Shown piece by piece: positions 1 through 11,877 of a stretch of DNA of 64,000 bases; the first letter of the stretch is position 1, and each line of letters starts with the position of its first letter. Origin of the DNA: Sialis fuliginosa (Eukaryota > Arthropoda > Insecta > Megaloptera > Sialidae); NCBI GenBank assembly GCA_961205875.1, contig OY540821.1, positions 15,996,001 to 16,060,000 of the forward strand, given 5' to 3'. Below the pieces are notes generated by a model. That model was not told the DNA's origin. It ran no database searches and saw nothing but the letters and a program-made list of their open reading frames with translations. The translations under genes and the position numbers were made by a program.

Positions 1-256
1 TTAGAAAATGGATTGTTAGTTTATGAGTTTAAATTTGTTTTTAAAAAGGGAAGGAGGTCGCGAGGGTCTTTAAGTGCATGATGCTCTTAAAGATAATAGT
101 GTAAGCTACATTTAAAAAAAAATTGAGTCTGTAGGATCGCGTCAAGATGAGATATTTACTATTCAATTTACTTCTTAAAGATAATAGTGTAAGCTATAAA
201 CGTGTTAATATTAAGATTGCGAAAAAGTAGTGTGTTTAAAAAAAAAACTGCATCGA
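1..256. repeat. ~161-bp satellite array A, left segment, with conserved tail
   Basis: Unit landmarks are AAGGGAAGGAGGTCGCGAGG, AGATAATAGTGTAAGCTA, a short poly-A, GAGTCTGTAGGATCGCG and CTGAGATATTTACTATTCAA. The segment runs off the window start. It ends in a non-repeat tail (about 196-260: AACGTGTTAATATTAAG, GCGAAAAAGTAGTGTG, ACTGCATCGATAAAA) that also ends the array segment near 1290-1356. A tail shared by two segments suggests a defined element rather than free satellite. Confidence 0.85.
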
Positions 257-299
257 TAAAAAAGGTGTTAACTCGATGTAAATGCGTCAATAGTTTTTA

Positions 300-446
300 T
301 TACGTGCGAAACGAATTCTGCAGTGAGTGCACAAAAGTTTGAGTGTATCTAAACCGCTGCGGTAGATCAAAAGAAACGGTATCTTCGGAAATTAAACCAC
401 TTCGAACAACAATAGTTCCACCCTTGAATTCAAGATGAATCACCAT
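300..446 (-). other. small ORF between satellite segments, function unknown
   Basis: A 48-codon ATG-to-TAA frame on the minus strand, in locally less AT-rich sequence between two satellite segments. It contains the stretch VIHLEFKGGTIVVRSG. An in-frame TGA precedes the ATG directly. I recognise no domain. It may be a remnant of an element that carries the satellite units, or chance. There is no splice or promoter support. Confidence 0.2.
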
Positions 447-719
447 TCAGTTGGATTAGATTTGTATCTATGCATGTATGAAACCATAAAAATTCGTGAT
501 CAGAATTTGATCAACCATCGTTTTAAGCATAAGAATTTCTTTCAAGGTAGGCAGAACCGCATTGAGTTATTTTAGCGTCCCACAATATCTCTCTCTTTTC
601 GTTACAAAAAAATTAAGTACTAAGAAAAAAATAACATGGTTTAGCCATAGTATGCACACCCCTTTAAGTTTAAACAAATGTATTAATAAAATTATTTTAT
701 TTTTTTTATTTTTTATTAA

Positions 720-1357
720 TTTATCAATTTTAATTTGTTAATAATAGGAGAAGGGGGTCTCGAAGGTTTCGGGGCATTTGATAGTCTTAAAGCTAATGAT
801 GTAAGCTACATTTAAAAAAAATGTTTGAGTCTGTAGGATCGCGCCAAGCTGAGATATTAACTATTCAACTTATTTGTTAATTTATCAATTTTAATTTGTT
901 AATAATAGGGGAAGGGGGTCTCATTGGTCATAGGACTTTTGATAGTCTTAAAGTTAATGATGTTAGCTACATTTTAAAAAAAAGTTTGAGTCTGTAGGAT
1001 CGCGCCAAGCTGAGATATTAACTATTCAATTTATTTCTTTGTTAGTTTATGAGTTTTAATTTGTTTTTAAAAAGGGAAGGAGGTCGCGAGGGTCTTTAAG
1101 TGTGTGATGCTCTTGAAGATAATAGTGTAAGCTACATTTAAAAAAAAATTGAGTCTGTAGGATCGCGCCAAGCTGAGATATTAACTATTCAATTTACTTC
1201 TTTGTTAGTTTATGAGTTTTAATTTGTTTTTAAAAAGGGAAGGAGGTCGCGAGGGTCTTTAAGTGCGTGATGCTCTTAAAGATAACAGTGTAAGCTATAA
1301 ACTTGTTAACATTAAGATTGCGAAAAAGTAGTGTGTTAAAAAAAACTGCATCGATAA
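720..1357. repeat. ~161-bp satellite array A, main segment (about four units)
   Basis: Tandem units begin near 720, 881, 1041 and 1204, so the period is 161-163 bp. The first two carry a variant AGGGGAAGGGGGTCTC and the last two AAGGGAAGGAGGTCGCGAG, so two sequence types sit side by side. The array ends in the same tail (1290-1356) as the segment at 196-260. Confidence 0.9.
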
Positions 1358-2397
1358 AAATATAAATAATAAAAAATATAATAATAAAATATCTAAATGC
1401 TGTTTGTATTTGTATGTTATGTCTTTTTTGTAATGTTGTATGTCGTTTAATATCTATATTACTTTGCTAACACTTATGTGATAACAATAATTAATTAAAT
1501 AATTATGAAAATATAGCTAGTATAATTATGAAAATGAATTTATAGGTGAAATACATTTTTATAATATATTTCTTTAGAGTAAAATTTATGTACTTATTTT
1601 GTATAAAAAGTATAATTAACTTTAAGCATATTTATTTGCACATTTTTCAATCCAAATGAATTACCTATGTAGTAAAGCATTGGTAATAAAGTTAATTTAC
1701 TATATAAACTAAATTAATTAATTAAGTACCTCATGTTGAATGTCACATAAAAAAGATAAACTTCAGCTTGAATTCCTCCAAACATTTACTACAATTTCAC
1801 AGGTGTTTGAAATAACAAATTAATCTCTATTTAGATTGTATTTATATACCCCGGGCTTATTAACTACTGAATAGTTATTTTATTTGACATCAGCTAAGCT
1901 TTTACTGTTTACGATCAACATTTCAAGGATATCTTTTCAAATCGACATTTAGAAGATCGACGCTTCAGTTTCTTCACATATAAAGAAATACATCCATTTT
2001 GATAGTTTATAGAATTTATGTCTGTCTGTTTATTTGTTTTTGATTCCACTTGACACGAAATCTACTGAACAGATTATGATGGGATTTTCACTGAGAAAAT
2101 AAGAAAAACAATTGTATGTTTGTTTGAAGAGCAAAAAATGTCTTTAGACTTTGTGAAACGAAATATTTTTTTATATACATTTTTAAATTTTATTTATTTG
2201 GCAAAAATGGTTGCCCTGAATTTTATTTTGCATCCGAGTTTTCTGTTTTAGACGCCAAAGACTCTAAAATTAGCTTAGATTAGATCATAATTGAATTTGG
2301 GGAAACCCGGTTTAATAAAAATGTGTATTTCATATTTTCTAATAAGCTTGAATTGGATAATCACTCCAGGCACGTATTAAATAAATACAATTCATAT
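1358..2397. other. AT-rich stretch, no gene seen
   Basis: No coding frame or RNA gene is apparent. Around 2050-2095 there is one copy of a dispersed motif (CTACTGAACAGATTATGATG, followed by a TTTTCAC-like tail) that recurs throughout the window. Confidence 0.6.
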
Positions 2398-2668
2398 ATA
2401 AATTTGAGTCTGTAGGATCGCGCCAAGCTGAGATATTAACTATTCAATTTACTTCTTTGTTAGTTTATGAGTTTTAATTTGTTTTTAAAAAGGGTAGGAG
2501 GTCGCGAGGGTCTTTAAGTGCATGATGCTCTTAAAGATAATAGTATAAGCTACATTTAAAATAAATGGAGTCTGTAGGATCGCGCCAAGCTGAGATATTA
2601 ACTATTCAATTTATTTCTTTGTTAGTTTATGAGTTTTAATTTGTTTTTAAAAAGGGAAGGAGGTCGAG
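2398..2668. repeat. ~161-bp satellite array A, isolated one-and-a-half units
   Basis: It starts abruptly in GAGTCTGTAGGATCGCGCC and includes one full unit plus part of the next (AAAAAGGGAAGGAGGTCG), ending at about 2668. It is separated from the main array by about 1 kb of unrelated AT-rich DNA, so these units are dispersed as short pieces. Confidence 0.85.
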
Positions 2669-4003
2669 ATTAATATTTTTTAATAAAATGTATAAAAATA
2701 GAAAAAAGAAAATTCGTTAAATACAAATAAACAGTGAAAGTTTGCGTCGAAACATATGAACATTTTTTACACATGTTTTGAATAACAGAGTAGTAGTGAT
2801 TCATTACTGGCTAAAAATATATCAAAAGTAATACCTTCAGTGACAGGGTACACGAATAACACACAAAAAAACTTAATAAATCTGCATCAGAGTTTTCTCA
2901 AAATATAAAAAATTATTAGCGCAGTATGAGCTTTGACACTCTAAATAATGAATCTCTATTAATTTAGACAGCTTGATTTATAAAAAAAAACTGCTGAATT
3001 TACAGTGATATAATTATAGTAAATGTAAAATTTGACCGGGGTTATAAATTGACATTTGCTTTTATCCGGGATAATGAAAATATCAATAATTTCAACAAAT
3101 ATATAGGTAAAAAAATCAATAACCAAAAAACATTAACTCCATTCTTTCTAGCTTTATGATTTCAAAATTTAAAATTGATCTTTCCGTTTATCTGTCTGTG
3201 TGTCTGCCTGTCACCTAAACCGATATTAATAAAACTTGGTTGGAAGGTTAGGTCTGGCTTGAGGATGGTTCCATTTGAAAATCATCAAAATCGTTTATAA
3301 GGGGAAGGGGTGACATTCATCGCCTATTATAATTATGTATTTTCAAATAGATTAAATAAACATCTTTTAATTAAGCCGATTTTTATGGAATTATCTATTT
3401 TAACTTGAATCCATTTGTGTGTCTGTCAGTCTGTAACTCAAATACAACAAATCGTAGAAGGGTAAAATTTTATATTTAAGATTAATTTTCATCTCGGAAG
3501 AAAACTATTTTTGAAAACAATCGGAAACGGATGTTTGCTCTTACATTATGAAATCAAAAACTCAATTTTTATTATTTACATGACGTATCATTTTCTAAAA
3601 CTACTGGAGAAACATGAAACAACTTAAAGTTGTTGTGAAACTAGGAATTATTTGTTTCAAACAGAAAGAAAAGCATAAATGTTATTTGAGGAACTTATAA
3701 AATTCCAGAAAGAGTATAACTATATATATATTAAAAAACTTTTCTAATTTTCAACTAAAAAGTTGACAGGGCTCCCCGTCCTCTTTTTGCGATTCCTTCA
3801 AATATACATTTAACAGTAATTAACAAGCGTAACTTCAAAAGAAAATATTTTGATTGATGTCTGTATATTGGTTTCTTTGAGTTTATGAATATAATTATAA
3901 CATGATTCAAGTTGGGGTAGGTAGAATTTTTGAAAAGAAAATATAAGCGCTAATTAGATAATGTTAATATTCTAGTTTAATTTGAAGTTTAATTTTAAAA
4001 ACG
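2669..4003. other. AT-rich stretch with dispersed-repeat fragments
   Basis: No gene seen. At 3180-3330 is a fragment (ACCGATATTAATAAAACTTG, then GGTTAGGTCTGG) that reappears in reverse orientation near 55990-56090 and 56335-56375. Another fragment with CTGTCTGT/CTGTCAGTCTG runs lies near 3405-3440. Confidence 0.5.
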
Positions 4004-4011
4004 TTACATAT

Positions 4012-4179
4012 CAGTGGCGTAGTAAGAAAAAGTTTTTGGGGGGTAAAATACATATGAGTTTATTTTTTTAAAGGTAATATTTTGAACTGAAGTTTTCTCA
4101 AAACATACGTTTTTTAAAACACATAATATTTCAGGAGGGGGGGGTCGTCCCCGAAACCCCCCTCGTTACTAAGCCACTG
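4012..4179. mobile_element. hAT-like MITE, 168 bp
   Basis: The terminal inverted repeats are CAGTGGCGTAGTAA and TTACTAAGCCACTG. The flanking 8-bp target duplications TTACATAT (4004-4011) and TAACATAT (4180-4187) agree at 7 of 8 positions. Termini and 8-bp duplication fit hAT. It contains G- and C-rich runs near the right end and no coding capacity. Confidence 0.75.
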
Positions 4180-4189
4180 TAACATATAG

Positions 4190-5038
4190 GTATAGATACG
4201 AGAATTACTAAATGGAGAGTCGTGAAAATTTTGGCTTATACATAAACTGACATAAAAAAACGGTTTCGAATATTTTTATGGTTAATATAAAAATTAAAAA
4301 CTGACAAACGCTATAGTTTTTTTTAATAAAAACTTACTTAAAAAATAAGGGGTTGTGGATAAAGATTCTAAAAATATATGGTATAGAGGGTAGAAGAATG
4401 TTTTCAATGAAATTTGTCTAACAGGATGTTATTTTTTGCCAAAAATTGCTTCAATTTTAAAAATTAAATGTAATTTTTATTATTTAGTTTTAAATATTTA
4501 ATAAATAGATAAAATTGAGAAGGTAAAGTTGTTTTCTACAATTTATCAAGTACATATAATTAAAAACACGAAAAAAATGTTTTGGTTCTGAATTCCTTAT
4601 TCTTTATTGAATAAAATCTATTTAGATATAAACAAAATATTAAAAGTATTGATTTTTCAGATAAAATTTGCCAAAAGAAGGAAATGAAAATCAATTCTGT
4701 GTCTTTTCTTGCATAAAATAAGTTTTCCTGAATATAAAGAAAATATTCCAACGCGATTTCTGTTCCAAAGATAAAATATCCAAATGGAAAATTGGAAATG
4801 AAATCTTCAAATAGTTTTCTTTCGTATAATTTATGAGAATTTGCATTCACTGTAAAGTAAATGTTTTTTTACTGCATGCAGCTAATAAAAAATATAAAGG
4901 AAAATATAATATTATAACTAGGAGTTATATTATATTCTATATTTTTACTATAATAAGATCAAGTCAAATATCACAAATTGAGTTGACTTTTTTCTTTTTG
5001 AAGGATCATTTCTGATTTTTTATTTATATTATAGAATC
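4190..5038. other. AT-rich stretch, no gene seen
   Basis: An open frame of 96 codons on the minus strand (4560-4850) has low-complexity, Phe/Ile/Leu-rich composition and no recognisable motif. I treat it as chance. Confidence 0.5.
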
Positions 5039-5224
5039 TTAGACGTGTCTTTTATTTTCCGGAATGTCCTCAATCCTAGCAGACCAAACTCTGTCATACT
5101 GGGAGTTGTGGGATTGCCCCAGAACAAATAACTTCTCATCAGAAAATATAAATTCATCACCAAGCCATTTTTTAAATATTATTTCTCGATTACTCTCATG
5201 TTCGAAATTTTTATTAAAACTAAT
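5039..5224 (-). pseudogene. Tc1/mariner (IS630) superfamily transposase fragment
   Basis: The minus-strand frame carries FSDEKLFVLGQSHNSQ, then YDRVWSARIEDIPENKRH and a TAA at 5041-5039. In IS630/Tc1/mariner DDE transposases, FSDEK contains one of the catalytic Asp residues, and the following HN.QNDRVW block is typical of one subgroup. Only about 55 residues around that Asp remain. The frame is closed by a stop just upstream (TAA near 5227-5225) and there is no paired N-terminal HTH domain or the later catalytic acid. It is a dead internal fragment, and no terminal inverted repeats were recognised nearby. It is the only transposase core found here and could be a relic of one of the MITE source elements, but that link is inference. 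Confidence 0.75.
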
Positions 5225-5225
5225 T

Positions 5226-6078
5226 TAAATAGCATAATTGTTTTACATGATATACTAGATAACATAACGTTACTTTTAATTGTTTTTTTGGTAAAGAATG
5301 GGTTGCTAAAATAACGCCATTATCAGAATGGAACTATTTTTCTAAATTAGAAAACCAATATACACTTAAGCTCTGATAAGAATATAAAGTAGATATCTCT
5401 AAAATTTCTACTACTTTTGTCCTTACAACTAGGACAATTAAATATTGTACAGATAGCAGAATATGGAGAACAAAGATTTAATAATAAACTCTGTCTCTTT
5501 CTGTATTCCTCTTTGTCTATCTTTCACACGTTCTTCTTCTTCCTTCTCTTTGTCTGTTTAATAATGGATTTGCGGTCTAGCCTAACCATTTCATGTCAAC
5601 ATACTAACATATGACGTCACCAACTGTGTGTGTGTGAGTGCATGTTCTCAGATGTTTTAAATCAGTAGTACTTAACTTTTTATAAAATACTAGCGCAATT
5701 TATAAAAATCCGTTTATTTATATTGTAAAATGCATATTTTTTCATTCAAACTCATGGTGAAAAGATATATATTTGTAGCTGACATTCACATATAGTAATT
5801 GTTTGCAGCGTCTTATATTCCATGGCTACTGTGTTTTTCTATAAATGACAGTTCTATGCTCTGACATCATAGAAACAAAAGACACTGTGCAAAAGATTCT
5901 TTTTCATCTTTTGATGTTAAATTTTAGATTTTTATAAAATATTATTAGCCATGATACTGCTCGTAAAAATTATCTAACTATTGGTGAAAACCACATTGAA
6001 ATCGGTTCAGTAATTTCGGAGTCTATAAGTCACACACAAACGAACATTCATTTTTAACTACTAAGCTAGAACTAATGT
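5226..6078. other. AT-rich stretch, no gene seen
   Basis: A short TG-rich run lies at about 5622-5642. At 5985-6060 there is a reverse-orientation copy of the dispersed motif (ATCGGTTCAGTAATTTCGGA, then CACACACAAACGAAC). Confidence 0.5.
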
Positions 6079-6366
6079 CCGGTATTATAAATAATTTGCA
6101 CGAAAATTTGCTTCCAACTAACGCTATCTGCTAGGAGTCAATTTTTTATGAAATTGTATAATATTTTAAAGCAGTGGTAATAAATATATAATAATGAAAA
6201 TGCTATGCATTTTATGAAGTACACTTGGAAGCACTTATTTTAAGTCGCTGAATGTACTTATCGCGCATGCATCAAGGTTATGATATTTACGATTTCATTC
6301 GCTACATCTGTAAGTGTTCTGTCATTTATATTTAATACCTAGCAGATAGCGTAAGCTGGAAGCTAG
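6079..6366. mobile_element. foldback MITE, family with CCGGTATTATAAA terminus (decayed copy)
   Basis: It begins CCGGTATTATAAATAATTT and has inner inverted arms CTAACGCTATCTGCTAGG and CCTAGCAGATAGCGTAAGC. It aligns over its length with the better copy at 46128-46460. The right terminus is lost here. The terminus resembles that of the Harbinger-type element at 40184-42034. Confidence 0.7.
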
Positions 6367-7576
6367 GCACAACAAGTTACAATTTACGTTTAATATTTAA
6401 TTTTCCTATTTATTGTATTAATATTCCTGATGACACATATGTATATATGTACGGTACACTTGTTGAGTACCACTGTGTAGATTTGGATGTATTAATGAAT
6501 CATTATCTAGTTGCAGTGTTGTTATTTTCCGTCTCTAATAATCAACTCCCTATTCGTTTAATTATAAAATAAACTGGATCTTTGTACCTCCAATTAATAC
6601 TATATTATATAAGGGTACAAACACCTCCCTTTTTGATCAAGTTGATCAGTGCTTTTAAAACTTTTTCATTAATAAATATAATGAGTGAAATATAAAAATT
6701 ATGTAAATAAAAGCTCCTTTTAAGGAAGAAATAGGATGCTGTTTTGTATTGGATGTCACGTGACCATTGCATTTATTTTCTATATAAAAAAACACATTTT
6801 TTTTTTGTAGGTACAAAAATGAAATTCAGAAAAAAATGTATATAATTTTATTATTTTCTTCATGGTTTACTGTACACGTGTAAAATAATTCTTTTAAAAG
6901 CCGTATTTTATATTTTTAAACACATGAAAAAATAAAATGTATTTATACAAAATAAATACTTAAAAACACGAAAAAAATTGGTTAATGCGAGAAGCTCTTT
7001 TAGAAGAACATGAATTATATATTTTTTCATTTTTATAAAATTGTGAAACAAGTTGGTATATGACTGATGTTGAAAATTTCTCTTGGGAAAATGAAAGAGA
7101 AAGAAATCATCGGGGTAATATATTTTACGACACATTTTTACAAAAGAAACGTTTACGAAAATTTACTTTGTTTGCGAAAGTGGTTTTTAAATTTTACATT
7201 AAAACTAGAATGTTGTTTTAATAAAAGAACATTTAGACAAAAAAATACTACAGCGATTGTCATATATAAATATATATTCACTAAAATACATCAATTTGAA
7301 TTACAAAATGCCGATAAAACTATTTGCTTTAATTATTTTAATGTATTTACATTAAAACCTTCTTAAAATGAATATTTGTCACATAAAAATTTGTAACACA
7401 AAAAATATATACCTAAGGATTTAACTATATCTAGCTTCTATATTAAAAGTAGATACACATAGAATATTTTTCTAAATTGATTCATGGAATTTCTGGTGGA
7501 ATGTATCAGAAATTAAAGGAATGTCATTTTTTCCGTTTTTTGGTCTGACGTGAACGCTCCCAATATGTTTAGTACT

Positions 7577-7750
7577 CTATGAGTACGTTTACACAGTGCT
7601 GTTATTCCGGTTTTACTGTAACCGATGTATACAGTAAAGCTAGGTTTAAAAATGCGTATAACTAATCAGGTTTAGTTATTCTATTCCTCTTGACTTACAG
7701 ACATAGTATAACTAAACCAGAATAGAGACGGGATAAAAACGCGTGTAAAC
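7577..7750. mobile_element. possible MITE with GTTTACAC termini
   Basis: Imperfect inverted ends (GTTTACACAGTGCTGTTATT on the left, AAAAACGCGTGTAAAC on the right) flank internal inverted pieces such as AACCAGAATAG and CTATTC. No clean target duplication was found, so the call is tentative. Confidence 0.35.
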
Positions 7751-8499
7751 TGCATGGACATAGTTATATCTACTTAACCAACCCCAAAAAATATAAGTAT
7801 CTACGGAGTATAAGGATTTCAACCTAATACACTCCTGTATATTTTTTTACTAAAATTTGTGCTAATTTTTCTCCATGTGTCTGTCCGCTGCCCCTCTCTT
7901 TACCTAAAAATTATATTGTATAATTTTTAAAAGAAATCACAGAGAAATATTTAAGATTTTAATATACAGTTATTTCAAGTGGAAATTCTGTATGTTATTT
8001 TTTAATAAAGAAATAAAAATAAAATAATATAAAACCCAAGTACCGCATGTGTACGAAAACATTCTTAAGAGTTAAAAACAAGTTTTCATTAAAACAACTG
8101 CAGCCTCGGGCTTATAGAAAATTGTTATAATATAAAGCTTTAATCCACCTCAAAATGAAATTTAATTCAATTTATGCTCCTTGAAATTCAGTTCAATTTA
8201 TAAATTTGTACGTAAGCGGGATAGCGTAATAATTATAACAAGCTTAATATTGCAGCAATTTTCTATGAGCCTGCGACTAAGAAATTTATAATGAAAACTG
8301 GTGTGTTTTTTTTTGCACAAGTAAAAATTTATTTTTATGAAAAAAATAAAGCTTCTACAAAATTTTTCACTTGTAAAAACTAAAGTTGTATATTTTAACG
8401 TCACTACTAAAATATTATTATTATTATTATTGACACTATAAATGTAATAACATTCGATCGAAAAGAACGTATGCTATACAAATAATTTTACGAAATTAT

Positions 8500-8620
8500 A
8501 GCTATTCGATTATCCCCTCACAACCATTTTTTTTTCAAATATGCCATGGTTCTGAGATATATATATATATATAAATCTGTAACACTTTAAATGCCTCACC
8601 CTGTATATATTTATTTTATA
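8500..8620. repeat. dispersed repeat, pair with 22255-22390
   Basis: This segment (CATGGTTCTGAGATATATAT, ATCTGTAACACTTTAAATGC) is the inverted counterpart of 22255-22390. Both carry ATTCGATTA and a homopolymer C/G run at one side. The outer CCTGTATAT end resembles the TACAGGGTG-type ends of many insect repeats. Confidence 0.65.
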
Positions 8621-8655
8621 TTTATACATATAATATACACCACATTTCATACACG

Positions 8656-9060
8656 CAGTGGCGTAGATAGGGGGGGGGATATCAAGCGAATCAATCCCCC
8701 CCCCCACGAGTCTACTTCATGAGAAAACTCAGACATTTTTTTAAACTCTTCTAGTATGAACAAAATCAACTTTTTTTAAAAATGCAACAGTTAGTACGAA
8801 AAGAGTCTAATAGAACATTATTTTCAGCTTTTTAATCGGTCTTAAAAAGGCAAATTAATTTTTTTAAACGTTTTTTTTATATTTTTTATTATACCTACAT
8901 GAAATGTACTGTATAATAAAGTATAGTAATCATGAAAAAAATCGAACTCGAGATTTTAACGGAATTACACGTATTGAGGGTCCATGAACCAAAAATATGA
9001 GATTAAATACTAAGTCATATCCCCCCCCCCCCCCATCACAAAAAGCTATCTACGCCACTG
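8656..9060. mobile_element. hAT-like MITE, 405 bp
   Basis: The ends are CAGTGGCGTAGATAG and CTATCTACGCCACTG. The flanks CATACACG (8648-8655) and TATACACG (9061-9068) form an 8-bp target duplication with one mismatch. Runs of G or C lie just inside both ends (about 8671-8679, 8696-8705, 9021-9034). A second, right-truncated copy is at 63496-63714. Confidence 0.85.
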
Positions 9061-9494
9061 TATACACGTAAGCTCGATAATTAATTTTAAACTAACAAAA
9101 CCTTCACAACATAATAACATACGAACATGTATGGTCAACCTTAAATGATATCACGTTTTCAAAGAGAATATAATTCATTTTAACCCCATTTCCCTTACTT
9201 GATATAATATAAAATGTGATGGTTTTTGGGTCTATGAGCTTTGTAGTATGTGTACGAACTTTGATTTGAGATTAATGTGGTGGAATTTCATCCCAAACTG
9301 TTGAAGTTATTATTATTATCGTAATAAAATTTTAGGGGAAATAATGATTTAAACTTTACTTTCTACATATATAAAATACATCGTTTTTGCAAGTTCAGAA
9401 ATGTAGAAGCTGACAAAATTTATTAAGGGAAACAATTTCAACTAGTAGGGCTGTAATGTAAAAAATATATTTATTTTTATAGGGATATCAATGA

Positions 9495-10409
9495 AATAAA
9501 TTTAATATGGGGGCAATTAGAAGTGTTGTAGTAACCTTTGGTCTAATTTAACGATGTGTGATTGGTACATTTTGAAATTCCGCCAGAAAATTTAATAAAA
9601 TAGTCATTAGTACAGTCGGGACTCGTTTATTTCAAACCTTCTGAATCATATGACGCGCGTTTATTTCATGTCGAGAGGGGCTCCCACCAAGTTATGTATA
9701 GATCCTTGACCAATCAGCGTTGGCGCGGGAATTGGCGTCAACACGAATACATATTCAAATGTTGTAAATGTGTAATAATGGTAATATGTACATACATACC
9801 TTGTCTTAATATACGTTGTTATTTATCGTTAATAGTGATAGTGAAATAATTTTACTTTATTTTTAATTTCGAATATGGAAGCAAGGTGACGACTGTGGTA
9901 AGTGTAAATTATAATAACATTATGAATTCTATCTGACATAACCTCAAATCTATAGATATGTTTTTCGTTGCGTTCGCAACATGCAATGAATATCAAAAAA
10001 ATTAAAATCTTTCCAATTTGAAATATTAGTTTTCCCGCACTTTCATGTCATTGGTCTTAAGTAGCATTTGACCGCCATGACACGAGAATGGTGGGAGGTG
10101 AAGGAGGAGAAAAAATGTACAATAAACGAATGTCGGCATTCACGATAAACGAGCGTTGAAAATAAACGAGCGTTACAATAAACGAGTCCCGACTGTATTT
10201 TGTTTTCAAATTTATATCTGCCAAAAAATATTAATTTAATTTTATCTAGGATGCTTAATTTAATTTTCATAAGTTGAAAACAAAATACTGTTGATTAATT
10301 TAAAATTTATCAGTTAGTTTCGAGGTGGCATTTCAAAATGCACCAATCACATATAGTTAAATTTGACCAAAGGTTACTACAACATTTCTAATTGTCCCCA
10401 TTGTCCCCA
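9495..10409. mobile_element. foldback MITE family A, copy 1, interrupted by a nested element
   Basis: The outer pieces are 9495-9612 (GGGGGCAATTAGAAGTGTTG, GATGTGTGATTGGTACATTT) and 10196-10409 (TTTATCAGTTAGTTTCGAGG, AATGCACCAATCACA). Together they match other family A copies. The outermost ~20 bp ends are degraded here. The element is split at a TA by a second transposon (9613-10195), so that insertion is younger. Confidence 0.85.
9613..10195. mobile_element. Tigger/pogo-like MITE, 583 bp, nested in family A MITE
   Basis: The ends are CAGTCGGGACTCGTTTATT and its inverse AATAAACGAGTCCCGACTG (one extra A precedes the right arm). Both sides are flanked by TA (9611-9612 and 10196-10197). CAGT-starting ends with TA duplication fit the pogo/Tigger branch of Tc1/mariner. 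Extra subterminal AAACGAGCGTT copies lie near the right end. No transposase was recognised. Confidence 0.85.
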
Positions 10410-11570
10410 TTTCTACCAAAGCTTGTCTCACGTTTCTATGGAAATTACCCAGTTATTATGGGCGTTTCTGGAATCAAATAAATAAATTTATATGTAGGTA
10501 TAATTTCCACATTAAAAAAAAATTAATGATTTTAAAAAGAGCGCCAATTAAAAAATCAATACTTATATTAATGCGTGTACAAACCATTAGACTCAGAATG
10601 TTATAGATTTCTTCGAATGGTTTATATCTTCGAGTATTAAAGATAAGAACCAACATTTTAATATCTACTTTGTACGCTAGAGGTCTCTTGAATTTTGTTG
10701 CTTATTTTAGTTTTATATTGATTCCCTTTTTTTTAATAAAACTGTGTTTCTCAATATTTTCTTAGCGAGTGCCCCTTTTACAATAATTACTGGTTTTACA
10801 CAATTGTAAATTTTGTTAATTTTAGTTATAGTATTTTGTTTTGATTTAAACATAGGTGAAAAAAAATTAGTTAGCGTTATATTAAAAGTAACCAGAAAAT
10901 TGTTTGTACTAGTAAAATATGGACGTGTCGAATTCGACATTATATAGTGAGTGACCCGAATCCAACAGATTCGTGACATATACATTTTGAAAAAGAATTT
11001 GTAAATTTTTCTTAATCACGTATTAAAAAAAATTACAAATTCTTGTTCATATTAGGTGGGCATGTTAGGTGCGTATGTTGTGTATTATTCAATATAAATT
11101 GTCGGTTTAATGTTTAAACTTTATTTATACACATTTAAATCTCATTCAAATCAATTCAGTTTCAAACAGACAGACAAAATTTTCAAAGAATATCAAAATA
11201 GATTATTATTTATTATAGAAAAATCAAAATTAATTTTTGTTTTAAAAACAAATGTGGGAAGTTGTTTGAATGTTTAATATTTCATTTCTTTTATTGATTA
11301 TTATTATTAAAAAGTATTCGTTGGTAAACAAATTTATTTTTGGTAGCTCAAGATATTTAATCATATTTTAATATCAACAAAACATTTTTAAATCTCGTTT
11401 TGCTTGTAACCTTTCTTAACAAATATGTTTTCTGCTAAAATATAGGTCACTTTTATTTTTAAAATATTTTGATAAAATCTGCGATATAAGATACCAATAA
11501 CCGAAATATTTTAAATATATTTCTTGAATTAATTTAAACAAAATATTCAACTGTAAGTTCACATCGAATA
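10410..11570. other. AT-rich stretch, no gene seen
   Basis: Only short, biased frames are present on both strands, with no recognisable motif. Confidence 0.5.
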
Positions 11571-11875
11571 TGTCATTGGTGCATTTTGAAATGCCGCCAC
11601 AAAATTTAATAAAATAGTCATTAGTATTTTGTTTTCAAATTTATATCTGCCAAAAAATATTATTATAATTTTATCTAGGATGCTTACTTTAATTTCACTT
11701 TATTAAAGTTGAAAACAAAATACTGTTGATAAATTTAAAATTTATCAGTTAGTTTCGAGGTGGCATTTTAAAATGCACCAATCACACATCGTTAAATTTG
11801 ACCAAATGTTACTACAACACTTCTAATTGTCCCCATGTTATATTTCCTATGTCTTAATCAACTTGTAATACACTG
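11571..11875. mobile_element. foldback MITE family A, copy 2 (left-truncated)
   Basis: It starts inside the element at GTCATTGGTGCATTTTGAA and runs to the intact right end TTGTAATACACTG followed by TA (11876-11877). It keeps the family's internal inverted halves around ATCTAGGATGCTTACTTTAA. About 70-80 bp of the left end is missing. Confidence 0.85.
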
Positions 11876-11877
11876 TA

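Noticed and set aside
4560-4850. 96-codon minus-strand ORF as a gene
   Set aside because: Low-complexity Phe/Ile/Leu/Tyr-rich product, no motif, no splice or promoter support.
7067-7366. 99-codon plus-strand ORF as a gene
   Set aside because: Lys/Phe/Thr-rich composition as expected for random AT-rich sequence; no recognisable domain.
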